Origin: Prevotellaceae bacterium
GTDB lineage: Bacteria; Bacteroidota; Bacteroidia; Bacteroidales; Bacteroidaceae
Reading direction: 5' to 3'
Assembly: GCA_030531085.1 (NCBI GenBank)
Contig: JAUNOM010000007.1
Coordinates: 25,874-89,873, forward strand
DNA: 64,000 nt
Below, in pieces: positions 55,974 through 64,000 of this stretch. Positions within the stretch are counted from its first letter, which is position 1. Each line of letters begins with the position of its first letter. Under the pieces are notes generated by a model. It saw only the letters and a list, made by a program, of their open reading frames with translations. It was not told where the DNA came from and did no database searches. A program made the translations under genes and the position numbers.

Positions 55974-55997
55974 AATTTGGCATAAAATTCGTTATAT
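55974..55997 (+). repeat. Shared leader block, copy before the RpoD-type gene
   Basis: The partner of 55117-55140 (AATTTGGCATAAAATTCGT, then TATAT). The block starts 76 nt before the ATG here and 77 nt before it in the other copy, so the leaders are duplicated at the same spacing. Confidence 0.65.
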
Positions 55998-56049
55998 AAC
56001 TTAGGAGTGAAAGGAAAATAAGATTGTTAGCATAAAGTAAATTAAGAGA

Positions 56050-56922
56050 ATGAGACAGCTTAAGATTCAGAAAAGTATCACAAACCGTAGCAGTGAGGCA
56101 CTTGACAAATATCTTGTGGAGATAGGCCGTGCCCCACTTATTACCATTGATGAGGAGATTGAACTTGCACAGGCCATAAAGAAAGGCGGACCTGCAGGCG
56201 AGCGCGCTAAGGACAAACTGGTCACGGCAAACCTCAGATTTGTGGTGTCAGTAGCTAAGCAGTACCAGCATCAGGGACTCTCACTGACTGACCTTATTGA
56301 CGAGGGCAACATCGGACTGATTAAGGCTGCACAGAAGTTTGACGAGACACGTGGCTTCAAGTTTATCTCGTATGCCGTATGGTGGATTAGGCAAAGCATT
56401 CTTCAGGCCATTGCTGAACAAAGCCGAATAGTACGCCTGCCTCTGAACCAGGTTGGCTCACTGAACAAAATCAACCATGAGATAAACCGCTTTGAGCAGG
56501 AGAACCAGAGACATCCAAGCGTCGGCGAGTTGTCGGAGGCCACCAATCTGGATGAGGAGAAGATTGGACAAAGCCTCATGGCTGACGGGCATCACGTATC
56601 CATCGACGCCCCATTCCAGGACGGTGAGGAGAACTGTATGCTTGACGTTATGGCAAGCGGTGATGACTCACGCACAGACCGCAGCGTGGACCACGAATCC
56701 ATGGCACAGGAGCTGAACGCCGTCTTGAGCAGAGTACTGAAGGAAAGAGAGATAACGATAATCAGGGAGTGCTTCGGCATAGGATGTCACGAGAAGGGAC
56801 TGGAGGAGATTGGCGATGAACTCGGTCTGACACGCGAACGTGTAAGGCAGATAAGGGAGAAGTCTATCACCAAGCTGCGTGACAGTGGCAATGCGAAGAT
56901 TCTGATTAAATATCTGGGATAA
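56050..56922 (+). CDS. RpoD/SigA-type sigma factor (divergent paralogue)
   Basis: A 290-residue sigma-70 without region 1.1, as in Bacteroidota. Parts visible: SEALDKYLVEIGRAPLITIDEE (1.2), TANLRFVVSVAKQYQHQGLSLTDLIDEGN and YAVWWIRQSILQAIAEQSRIVRLP (region 2), region 3 with NQVGSLNKINHEINRFE, and region 4 with LGLTRERVRQIREKSI. An insertion GGPAGERAKDK in region 2.1 and a shift in the region 4 linker (GIGCHEKGLEEIG) depart from the usual housekeeping sequence, so this may be an alternative RpoD copy. It follows the tandem region-2 gene by 184 bp. Confidence 0.9.
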   Translation: MRQLKIQKSITNRSSEALDKYLVEIGRAPLITIDEEIELAQAIKKGGPAGERAKDKLVTANLRFVVSVAKQYQHQGLSLTDLIDEGNIGLIKAAQKFDETRGFKFISYAVWWIRQSILQAIAEQSRIVRLPLNQVGSLNKINHEINRFEQENQRHPSVGELSEATNLDEEKIGQSLMADGHHVSIDAPFQDGEENCMLDVMASGDDSRTDRSVDHESMAQELNAVLSRVLKEREITIIRECFGIGCHEKGLEEIGDELGLTRERVRQIREKSITKLRDSGNAKILIKYLG

Positions 56923-56934
56923 ATAGATACAAAC

Positions 56935-56999
56935 AAAAAGGTTGTAGATGGACATAACAGACTGTAAGGGTCTGTCATCATGCTGTCTGCAACCTTTTT
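56935..56999 (+). terminator. Terminator after the sigma gene
   Basis: Outer arms AAAAAGGTTG and CAACCTTTTT, with inner pairing AACAGAC and GTCTG. It is followed by a T run and ends the sigma transcript before manC. Confidence 0.75.
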
Positions 57000-57036
57000 C
57001 ATTTTCATATATATAAAAAACAACAATAAAAGATTT

Positions 57037-58089
57037 ATGAATCATCTGGTAATAATGGCAGGCGGAGTGGGAAGCCGTTTCTGGCCTATGAGCACAGTGG
57101 ACAATCCCAAACAGTTTATTGACGTATTAGGTGTGGGGCGCTCACTGATGCAGTTGACATTCGACCGTTTCAAGGGTGTGTGCGACCCTGACAATGTATG
57201 GGTGGTGACAAGCGCCGACTACGTGGAGAAGGTACAAGAACAGCTGCCGGAAATTCCATCATGCAACATCCTCAGCGAACCGTGCCGCCGCAACACCGCT
57301 CCATGTATAGCCTACGTAAGCTACCGCATCAAGGCCAAGGACGCCAAGGCCAACATCGTGGTGACACCAAGCGACCACGTGGTGATGAACGTGCCGGAGT
57401 TTCAGCGTGTGATAAACGGCGCGCTGCAGTTTGCAGGAGAAACAGACGCCATCGTCACACTCGGAATGAAGCCTACACGTCCCGAGACGGGATATGGCTA
57501 CATACAGGCCAACCTCGCGGAGCAGAGTATGCGCAACAAGGAGATATACCAGGTGGAATCATTCCGCGAGAAGCCAAATCTGGAGACTGCGCAGGAGTAT
57601 GTGAAGCATAACAACTACTTCTGGAACGCAGGCATCTTTGTATGGAACGTGAACACCATCGTCAACGCCTTCCGTATGTACCAGCCGGTGCTGAGCCGCA
57701 TCTTCGAGTCCATGATGGATGTTTATGGCACAGACAAGGAACAGGCCATGATAGACGAGCATTACGCAGAATGCGAGAACATATCCGTGGACTACGCCAT
57801 AATGGAGAAGGCGGAGGAGATATTCGTGTTCCCCGCCGACTTCGGATGGAGCGACCTCGGCACATGGGGCTCACTACAGACGCTGACAAAGAAGGACGCT
57901 AATGGAAACGGACTGATAAGCCAGAACATCAAGACATTTGAGACCTCCAACTGCATAATAAACGTGGAGGGAAACAAGCAGGTCGTGGTGCAGGGACTTG
58001 ACGGATACATCATAGCGCAGCGTGACGGCAGACTGCTGATATGCAAACTGTCTGAAGAGCAGCGCATAAAGGAGTTCTCTGTGGAATAA
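57037..58089 (+). CDS. manC: Mannose-1-phosphate guanylyltransferase
   Basis: Makes GDP-mannose from mannose-1-phosphate and GTP for capsule and glycoprotein synthesis. The start is ATG 57037, giving MNHLVIMAGGVGSRFWPMS; an earlier in-frame ATG runs through the preceding terminator and is rejected. Other motifs are NPKQFIDVLG, ILSEPCRRNTAPCIAY, TPSDHVV, RPETGYGYI, VESFREKPN, NAGIFVWN and DFGWSDLGTWG. It lacks the phosphomannose isomerase domain of long ManC forms. The length (350 residues) is standard for the single-domain type. Confidence 0.95.
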   Translation: MNHLVIMAGGVGSRFWPMSTVDNPKQFIDVLGVGRSLMQLTFDRFKGVCDPDNVWVVTSADYVEKVQEQLPEIPSCNILSEPCRRNTAPCIAYVSYRIKAKDAKANIVVTPSDHVVMNVPEFQRVINGALQFAGETDAIVTLGMKPTRPETGYGYIQANLAEQSMRNKEIYQVESFREKPNLETAQEYVKHNNYFWNAGIFVWNVNTIVNAFRMYQPVLSRIFESMMDVYGTDKEQAMIDEHYAECENISVDYAIMEKAEEIFVFPADFGWSDLGTWGSLQTLTKKDANGNGLISQNIKTFETSNCIINVEGNKQVVVQGLDGYIIAQRDGRLLICKLSEEQRIKEFSVE

Positions 58090-58098
58090 TCACATAGA

Positions 58099-58145
58099 CA
58101 AAGTCACAGGCCGGTGGTTATAAGCCAAACCGGCCCGTGACTTTG
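58099..58145 (+). terminator. Terminator after manC
   Basis: Arms CAAAGTCACAGGCCGG (58099-58114) and CCGGCCCGTGACTTTG (58130-58145) with one mismatch, then CTTTTTA. Confidence 0.85.
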
Positions 58146-58178
58146 CTTTTTATATTAATCACTTATCCCAACCTTACA

Positions 58179-60068
58179 ATGACTAAAACCTTAATCTTAA
58201 TCCTAACATCATTCTCAATGTGCATGGCAGCCTGCGGAAAGCCAAAGGCCGCTGTAAACCAGAGCGACAGCTCCATCAGCCAACGCGACAATATCATCAA
58301 TCAGCGCGACAGTATCATTACAAATCCAGAGGCCATCATCAGCCAGAGCGACAACTCCATTACATTTACAGTAGATGGAGAGCTACCGGCACCGCAAAAG
58401 GAGATATTGAGCGGAAGCGGAGCGGATATGGAGAAGTATATTGTCTACAGCAGCAAGACATCCAACAAGAAGTCACCCACCTTAGCCTCCAGTTTCCGCA
58501 AAGACAAATTTAGTCCAATGGGGACAGCGGTGTTCTTCAAAGCATTAGTCACAGCCTACGCGGACCACCGCCCTATAGTGCTGTCGCCGGACATGATATG
58601 GCTGCTGATAAGCCAGGGAGTAAGCCATTACATCAATGAGAATCCGGAGGCCATGCGCGACAAGCTCGTATCGCACACGGGCAAGCAGCTCCTCACCGTG
58701 CTGTCACCGTGCGATGTATATTCACACAAGGTACGCTGGGACGAGATTGTAAAAGACTTTCATGCACAGATTGCCGCCAACACGAAGGGAGACTTCGCCA
58801 AGACAATGGTGGCCGACTTCAGCACCACGGGCATAGTGGAGCGGACGGTATCCGAGATGACACTGATGAGCGCCGTCAAGTCCTATTTTGACTTCCTTGT
58901 GTTATATATTTACTGCGGCATACCCTACATAACACTGGAGGGGACCTCTGCCGACTGGGAGAGCATACTGAACCGCACCAGGGCACTGGAACAATACGGG
59001 ATGGGCTGGTGGACGGCGGATCTCATTCCAATACTCAATGAGTTTGTCAACGCCTCAAAGGGAAGCATCAACCAGGCATTCTGGAAGAGCATAGTAAAGA
59101 AACAGCGAGTAGATGAATTCGACGGCGGAGGCTGTTCCATGGAGGAGCCCACCATGTTGGACGGATGGTTCCTCACGCTCATGCCCTTCTCTGAGTCAGG
59201 ACGCACTCCCAAAGAGGTCATTTACAGTTACGATAAGATCATTCCGCAGATGGTCACTGCCGATTTTGTCTATCAGATGCAGGACAGACAAGGCAATGTC
59301 ATCAAGAGCGTGCCCATGGAGATGTGGGCAGGCTTCGTTGGCGTGGACGTTAACCCAAAAGACGGGGCCATACGTCCAAAGATGGGATGGCTGGTAAGGG
59401 AAAGAGAGAATGAGAAAGATAAGCTCGAGATGCTGATATCAAGAGCTGGAGAGGAAGATCTGATTGTAAGGGAAATACCTGACGTATTGCAGAAAGTGGA
59501 TTATCTGCCCGCGCTGAACTTTGAATTTCAAGACAAAGTAATCCTGCCGAAATGGATAGGCAACGTGAAAATAGACAAGATGATATTCAAGGGCAAGTTC
59601 ACAAACGCATACTTTGACAGCGTGAAAGCGCTGTTCCCCGGCCGCACAGTAAAGAATTACGACAACATCAGGATAGCAGTAACCTCTGTCAAATCCTTTG
59701 CCCCTTCTGATTACATATACAACAACATTACAGAAGGAATCAATGAATGCAAGTTCCCGAACGGAAACTGGGGAATGATGAAATTCATCACAGAAAACAG
59801 CCGCCTCAAGGGCAGAAAGTTTAAGAGGAAAAACCCTGACGACGATTTTGACAGAAGCACAGACGTGAAGTTCGTTGTAGAGAAAGACGGCTCCATAAGC
59901 AATCTTAAAATCAAGTCAAGAAAAGGGAACAAGGCGGTCGAAGCGGAACTATACCGTATTTTCAAAATCATGCCTAAATGGAAACCGGCCACCAGAAACG
60001 GCAAACCCGTGCGTATGCGCCAGTGGGAGAGCATTGAAGACATCTACCTGTATGCTAAAGAAGGGTAA
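58179..60068 (+). CDS. DUF4419 lipoprotein with TonB-C-like end and heptad repeats
   Basis: About 629 residues. The ATG at 58179 gives a signal with lipobox MAAC, so it is a lipoprotein; the in-frame start at 58137 adds extra residues lacking match. Residues 28-62 are five 7-residue units (QSDSSIS, QRDNIIN, QRDSIIT, NPEAIIS, QSDNSIT). The main part matches DUF4419: FFKALVTAYADHRPIVLSPD, IWLLISQGVSHYIN, YITLEGTSADWESI, DFVYQMQ and WAGFVGVD. The end (KFVVEKDGSISNLKIKSR, MPKWKPATRNGKPV) resembles a TonB C-terminal domain. The function of DUF4419 is unknown. Confidence 0.88.
   Translation: MTKTLILILTSFSMCMAACGKPKAAVNQSDSSISQRDNIINQRDSIITNPEAIISQSDNSITFTVDGELPAPQKEILSGSGADMEKYIVYSSKTSNKKSPTLASSFRKDKFSPMGTAVFFKALVTAYADHRPIVLSPDMIWLLISQGVSHYINENPEAMRDKLVSHTGKQLLTVLSPCDVYSHKVRWDEIVKDFHAQIAANTKGDFAKTMVADFSTTGIVERTVSEMTLMSAVKSYFDFLVLYIYCGIPYITLEGTSADWESILNRTRALEQYGMGWWTADLIPILNEFVNASKGSINQAFWKSIVKKQRVDEFDGGGCSMEEPTMLDGWFLTLMPFSESGRTPKEVIYSYDKIIPQMVTADFVYQMQDRQGNVIKSVPMEMWAGFVGVDVNPKDGAIRPKMGWLVRERENEKDKLEMLISRAGEEDLIVREIPDVLQKVDYLPALNFEFQDKVILPKWIGNVKIDKMIFKGKFTNAYFDSVKALFPGRTVKNYDNIRIAVTSVKSFAPSDYIYNNITEGINECKFPNGNWGMMKFITENSRLKGRKFKRKNPDDDFDRSTDVKFVVEKDGSISNLKIKSRKGNKAVEAELYRIFKIMPKWKPATRNGKPVRMRQWESIEDIYLYAKEG
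58260..58364 (+). repeat. Five 21-bp units encoding heptads
   Basis: Units of seven residues just after the lipid anchor. Units 2 and 3 are the closest (QRDNIIN, QRDSIIT). They probably form a flexible or coiled linker at the membrane. Confidence 0.75.
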
Positions 60069-60106
60069 ATAAACCGCAGGAAACACGCACTAAAGCACAA
60101 CAACCG

Positions 60107-60691
60107 AAAATCAAAGTGTCACAAAAACGCCCCTTTTTGTGACACTTTGATTTTTCCAACCCTCTGACATTCGCGTATTTCAAAATTATTTCCCGACGGT
60201 CCTGTACAGCGCATTCTCCGCAGCCATGCACAAAGCACAATCTCCCACGGAACATCCCCAGACAATTTTCCACGATAGAAAAATCTCTAAAGACCATCCC
60301 CACGAAAAAATCTAACGTCCGCAGAAAAAAATCTAACGTCCGCAGGAAAAAATCCACGATAGATTTTCTCCCAAATAACACAGATTTTGAAGAAAACACC
60401 GCACACAGGGAACGGAAAGGCCGCCTTTACCCCATTCTTTTACGCTGGAAAAATCAACAAAAGAGACGTTTCTCATCGTTTTCTGACACATCTTTTAGCC
60501 ACAAACAGGCATAAATGGAAACATTTCCCGCACCCTATCATCATAAAATAAGCACAAAACTACAGGATACAGCATCTTCTCACACATTCAGAATGTCATA
60601 AAACAGCCTTTCTCACTCTAAAACGCATACTTGAGCCGACATTCCCGAAAAAGCAAAACGTCACAAAAATAGCCATTTTTGTGACGTTTTG
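60107..60691 (+). repeat. Dispersed hairpin-bounded element, copy 4 (longest)
   Basis: The left hairpin has 21-bp perfect arms (60107-60127 with 60134-60154) around CGCCCC. Then come CTCTGACATTCGCG, TTTCAAAATTATTTCCCG and GTACAGCGCATTCTCCGC. The central module has TCTAACGTCCGCAG at 60311 and 60332 (21 bp apart) between two CCACGATAG words. The right end has CTCACTCTAAAACGC, GCCGACATTCCCG and a hairpin with 17-bp perfect arms (60654-60670 with 60675-60691, loop AGCC). It fills a 667-bp gap with no supported gene. Confidence 0.85.
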
Positions 60692-60735
60692 TCAAATTTA
60701 CCTTTGCGGAGATACGGCCAGACAGTGCCTCATCC

Positions 60736-61791
60736 TCACATTCCGTATCTATTCACGCTCCTGCTTGTTCCATCAGTGTACAGCACCTTCTCTATGTAGA
60801 TGCCCTGCCCCGGTTTCGACACCTCGCATCCGCCTGGTGTAAAGAAACTACGGCGTGAGGGTGTCTTATCATCAGTGTCCCTGTCAAGAGCGCTGTATAT
60901 TCCCGTCTCGGACTCCTTGTCTATGACAACATCCAGTTCCGCGAGTGACGCATACGCGCCCTCCACGCTGACCAGCTTCACATACCGACACCTGCGCTTC
61001 GGGAATAATACCTACGTACAATAGGGCAGCCAGTCGCCACCGCTGACCTTGGTCCAAGTACTGCCATCAATGCTTGTATGGAACTCATACTTTCGTATAA
61101 GTCCATTTGCGGAGCCGTCCATGCGCGGTGTTGCCAAGAAGCCATAGACGGCGCGCTCACGCCCCATGTCAATGACTATATCAAAACAGGCACCGTCACG
61201 GACTGGAGTTTCACGCCTCTCATGTTTTACCAGGTGCACTTCCGTAACATCAGACTTCGACAGCGCGAAGTCATCCACATCAATAATGGCACCAGCCTTT
61301 CCGGAAAAGCTGAGTCCCAGCCGCAAGCGGCCGTCTACAACTGTTGGGCTAACGGTATAACGTCCATCAGACGTGATAGGTGTCTCGCCGTCACCTGCAA
61401 ACAGGGTAATGCTTACATCGCCTGCGCTGCATACTGTGACACCAATGTCATACTTACCATCAGGCAGGCTCTCAATGCTCTGAGCTATATACCCCGTGGC
61501 GTCAATCCCCCATACCTGCAGATGAGGCTGCCCTCCGGCAATAAGCGGCGATGATGAGTCTTGCGGCTTGACAACAGTGCTGATTTTCGGATTTGCTGTA
61601 CCCTCGTAACTGACAGTCCACCCCGTATAGTCGTTATCGAACGAAGGATTGACAAGATGTCCCACCGGCGCCCCTTCCAGAAGCAGACGCACACACGAGG
61701 TGGCAGGCATCGTGAGACGGTTGTCTGTCACAGTGACCTCACCTTCGCTTACCCACTCGTTATACTCGTCCATGTATCCGTATTCAGGCAC
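60736..61791 (-). pseudogene. Fragment of a discoidin-domain (F5/8C) glycan enzyme with an internal TAG
   Basis: Read from 61791 it gives the tail of an enzyme domain (RLTMPATSCVRLLLEG), a CBM-like sandwich (HLVNPSFDNDYTGWTVSYEG, PKISTVVK) and then an F5/8C domain (DIVIDMGRERAVYGFLATPR, EFHTSIDGSTWTKVSGGDW). A TAG at 61012-61014 interrupts the domain, and the same frame continues for 91 codons (VKLVSVEGAYASLAELDVVID) to a TGA at 60736. The N-terminal catalytic part is missing; the 5' end is fused to the truncated GH28 gene out of frame. Both the amber codon and the fusion mark it as a remnant. Confidence 0.8.
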
Positions 61792-62573
61792 AAGGCATCG
61801 TCATGTGACTCTATATGGCAGTTGCGGATAATAACATTTTTACAACCGTCAGGATCCAATCCATCACAATTATAATTAGAATTGGTGTTTATCACCTTTA
61901 TACCATCAATGATTACATTACTACAGGCAAGATAGTTTTGCATCCATGCAGCAGAATTGCGTAGCGTAATATCTTTAATAACAATATTACTGCACTGGAT
62001 AAGACGAATGCCAAATGGACGTCCCTCTATACCTCCTATAGTCTCCGGTCCTGGAAAATGCTCCCGTTCTCCACGAAAATATATCTCTCCCTCGCCGCAA
62101 ATACCAATATTCTCTGTACCTTCAGCATAGATTAGTGACAACCTATAACGATGCATATTGCGCATCACACTCTGCAATCGTTCCACCTTTTCTGGATAAT
62201 CCTTCAAGTCTGTACTACCAAGCAGCCTTGCCCCACGCTCCACTTTCAGCATAACATTCCGCCGAAGCTCTATTGTTCCAGTTACATAGTCGCCAGAAGA
62301 AAGCACCACATAACCGCCACCATCCTTTGAGCAGGCGTCTATTGCACGTTGTATATAAATTGTATTCACAGTGATGCCATCAGCTTTTGCACCAAAATCC
62401 TCTACCTGATATACGCGACATTTGGAAACATCCCAAGGTTGAAGGTTGCGAGTAAGAGAGTCCGCCATCACCTCCAACGTTCTTTCCAAATCTCCGCCAT
62501 TAAAATTCTGAGCTACTGCCATCTGTGCCATAAGCAACACAGACATCCATGTATAAAACATTCTTTTCATCAT
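61749..62573 (-). pseudogene. Glycoside hydrolase family 28 (polygalacturonase-like), 3' truncated
   Basis: A 274-residue N-terminal part of a GH28 enzyme, which in full is usually 430 residues or more. It has a signal peptide ending near VAQN, VEDFGAKADGITVNT, GGGYVVLSSGDYVTG, the parallel beta-helix and the catalytic region with DGLDPDGCKNV and SHDDALC. After about 61797 the reading continues in the wrong frame into the neighbouring fragment and stops. The expected rest of the catalytic site and the final coils are missing. Deletion joining two enzymes is the simplest explanation. Pectin degradation was the original role. Confidence 0.85.
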
Positions 62574-62735
62574 AATTATATGTTTTGATTTATTTCCTTA
62601 CAAAATTGCAGACAATCCCACTTATCGAAGTACAGAATTATTTACAAGAGGTGCAGAATCCATAAAACAGAACGATTCTTATCCATTTTGTACAAATATC
62701 TACCACTATCAGCCTCGTTTCTAACTATTTTTTTG

Positions 62736-62743
62736 TAATTTTG
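62736..62743 (+). promoter_or_regulatory. -7 box of the hybrid sensor gene
   Basis: TAATTTTG at 62736-62743 is a full match to TAnnTTTG. No TTTG-like -33 box is seen at the usual distance. The ATG is 34 bp downstream. Confidence 0.45.
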
Positions 62744-62776
62744 TAACAATATTTATACTCTACTTCCCAAAACATA

Positions 62777-64000
62777 ATGACACAAATAATAAAAATACTG
62801 AGAACAATAATAGTAGCTATATATCTACCGGCAAGTCTGTATGCAGAGGTGCCATATAGCACAAGCAACAATGGGAAAACAGTGACAAGAATAAATGTTT
62901 CCCCGTCTGAAGAGTTATATTGTATGCACTTTGATCGGCAAGGGTTGTTATGGCTGGGGACATCATCTGGTATTCGATTGTATGACGGTTATGCTACGCA
63001 CGAACTATTTGGGAACGAGGAACGCAGATTTCCACAATTGGGATGTGATGTACGTAGCATTACTTCTGATGATGATGGTAACTTATGGGTGGGAACCAAC
63101 GATGGATTGATAAGATTGCAAATGGGTACCGGACTCCACCGACTATATCGTTTTCCAAAACAAAGTCAGAAAATAATCTATAAGCTGTTCACCGCTAATG
63201 ATGGGACAGTATATGTAGGTACTGATGATGGTTTTTCCGTCTATGACAAGAAAAATGATACGTTTGAACATTTCAATACCGATAATACACAAGCCCTATT
63301 TCCCAACGGCAGAAATCGGGTGGGGTGTAAAGGATTTTGTAGAGACCTATGGTGGCGATATTCTCATCGGTACGTGGAATCAAGGACTGTGGCGTTTCTC
63401 CCCAAAGACAAAGAAGATACGCGCTTATAAAAAATTGAACTGGATGAACTCGGCATTCACACTATGTATAGACAACAATGAACGACTATGGATAGGCACA
63501 CAAGGCTGCGGAATAGAACGAATAGATCATCTTGACGACTACCTTTTAAAGACGCGCGAAAATATTGTAAATAATACAGAGATGGTGAATTTTCATCATC
63601 AAAAGGTTATATATGATCTGACCAAGATGTCAGACGGGCACATACACATCAGCGCTGGCGACACCACTTGTGCACAATACGGGCCCGATGGAGCTTTGTG
63701 GATTGCTACAAGGGAAAATGGCATTCTGCGTATTCAAGAAAATAAGAGCCTATTCCATCGCTTGGCATCAGGAGTCATACGGAGTCTTTATACCGACAAT
63801 GGACGTCAATTCTACATTGGTCTCGGAATGGAGGGAGTGGCTTGGTTCGATACTGTGACAGGCCAAATGCGTAAAGGCAACCTCGTACCAGGCTACGATG
63901 CACTACCCAAAGAGGGGTTCTCTACTCGTGTAACATCCATAGTCAGACGTCACAACGGCGAACTATGGATGGCTGCTGGCGACAATGGGATTTTAATTAG
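62777..64000 (+). pseudogene. Hybrid two-component system sensor, propeller part, frameshifted and cut by the window edge
   Basis: The N-terminus has a signal peptide (IIVAIYLPASLYA) and beta-propeller repeats of the Reg_prop type (LWLGTSSGIRLYD, LWVGTNDGLIRL, VYVGTDDGFSVYD), as in periplasmic sensors of hybrid two-component systems that control glycan loci. The first frame ends at a stop at 63430. From about 63300 the propeller continues in the next frame (VKDFVETYGGDILIGTW, LWIGTQGCGIERID, LWIATRENGILRI, FYIGLGMEGVAWF) without a stop to 64000. The shift lies between about 63285 and 63326. The rest of the gene, presumably kinase and AraC regions, is outside the window. Confidence 0.8.

Noticed and set aside
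60305-60345. Simple tandem repeat as a stand-alone feature
   Set aside because: The two TCTAACGTCCGCAG words are the central module of element copy 4, matched in spacing by the other copies.

Overview
The window looks like a chromosomal segment of a Bacteroidota bacterium of the order Bacteroidales, most like Prevotellaceae. The reasons are TAnnTTTG-type -7 promoter boxes with a TTTG-like -33 box about 19-20 bp upstream, a fused lpxC/fabZ gene, a short (290-residue) RpoD-type sigma factor, a GT117/DUF2723 protein, SusD-era style polysaccharide genes (GH51, GH28, a hybrid two-component propeller sensor) and many small signal-II lipoproteins. The genus is an inference. I saw no rRNA, tRNA, CRISPR array, transposase or prophage.

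Layout. 0.1-4.7 kb: periplasmic binding protein-like, outer-membrane barrel, uvrA. 4.7-5.4 kb (minus): MmcQ/YjbR protein and a small repeat-bearing lipoprotein. 5.8-9.5 kb: mtaB, a GT2 glycosyltransferase and two overlapping Vat/CatB-type hexapeptide acetyltransferases. 9.6-14.5 kb: metal efflux permease with HMA tail, inositol-phosphatase family protein (minus), DMT transporter, GH51 arabinofuranosidase. 14.7-24.2 kb: a type I restriction-modification island in the order half-HsdS, HsdM, Fic, 75-aa protein, HsdS (frameshifted), HEPN-like protein, HsdR, YgjP-type metalloprotease. 24.7-37.6 kb (all minus): unknown protein, queG, polysaccharide deacetylase, DUF2723, YqaA, membrane protein, purD, DPP IV-like peptidase, rlmL-like methyltransferase, serine acetyltransferase. 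38.5-51.9 kb (plus): purM, prfA, a 48-aa protein, pyrF, lpxD, lpxC/fabZ, lpxA, miaA, PBP1A, GHL10 lipoprotein, flavin reductase, ProX/YbaK, Nim-like flavoprotein. 52.5-60.1 kb: a second Fic protein, SLC13 permease, a tandem sigma-region-2 protein, an RpoD-type sigma factor, manC, and a DUF4419 lipoprotein. 60.7-64 kb: a decaying carbohydrate locus with a truncated GH28, a stop-interrupted discoidin-domain fragment and a frameshifted hybrid sensor.

The observation I consider most likely to be new is a dispersed non-coding element of about 425-585 bp, present four times (24.2 kb on minus; 37.7, 51.9 and 60.1 kb on plus). Each copy is bounded by a long hairpin at both ends, has conserved flanking blocks just inside them, and holds a central module of two direct repeats 21-22 bp apart followed by an inverted copy. 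The hairpin and iteron sequences change from copy to copy while the architecture is kept. The second strong oddity is a 223-residue protein made of two sigma-70 region 2 domains with no region 3 or 4, directly upstream of an RpoD-type paralogue that shares its leader sequence and a 47-nt identical tract.

Functional groups: lpxD-lpxC/fabZ-lpxA supply lipid A synthesis next to the cell-wall synthase PBP1A; purM, purD and pyrF are scattered nucleotide genes; the type I island combines DNA restriction with Fic and HEPN-like accessory proteins that may act as a second layer of defence.
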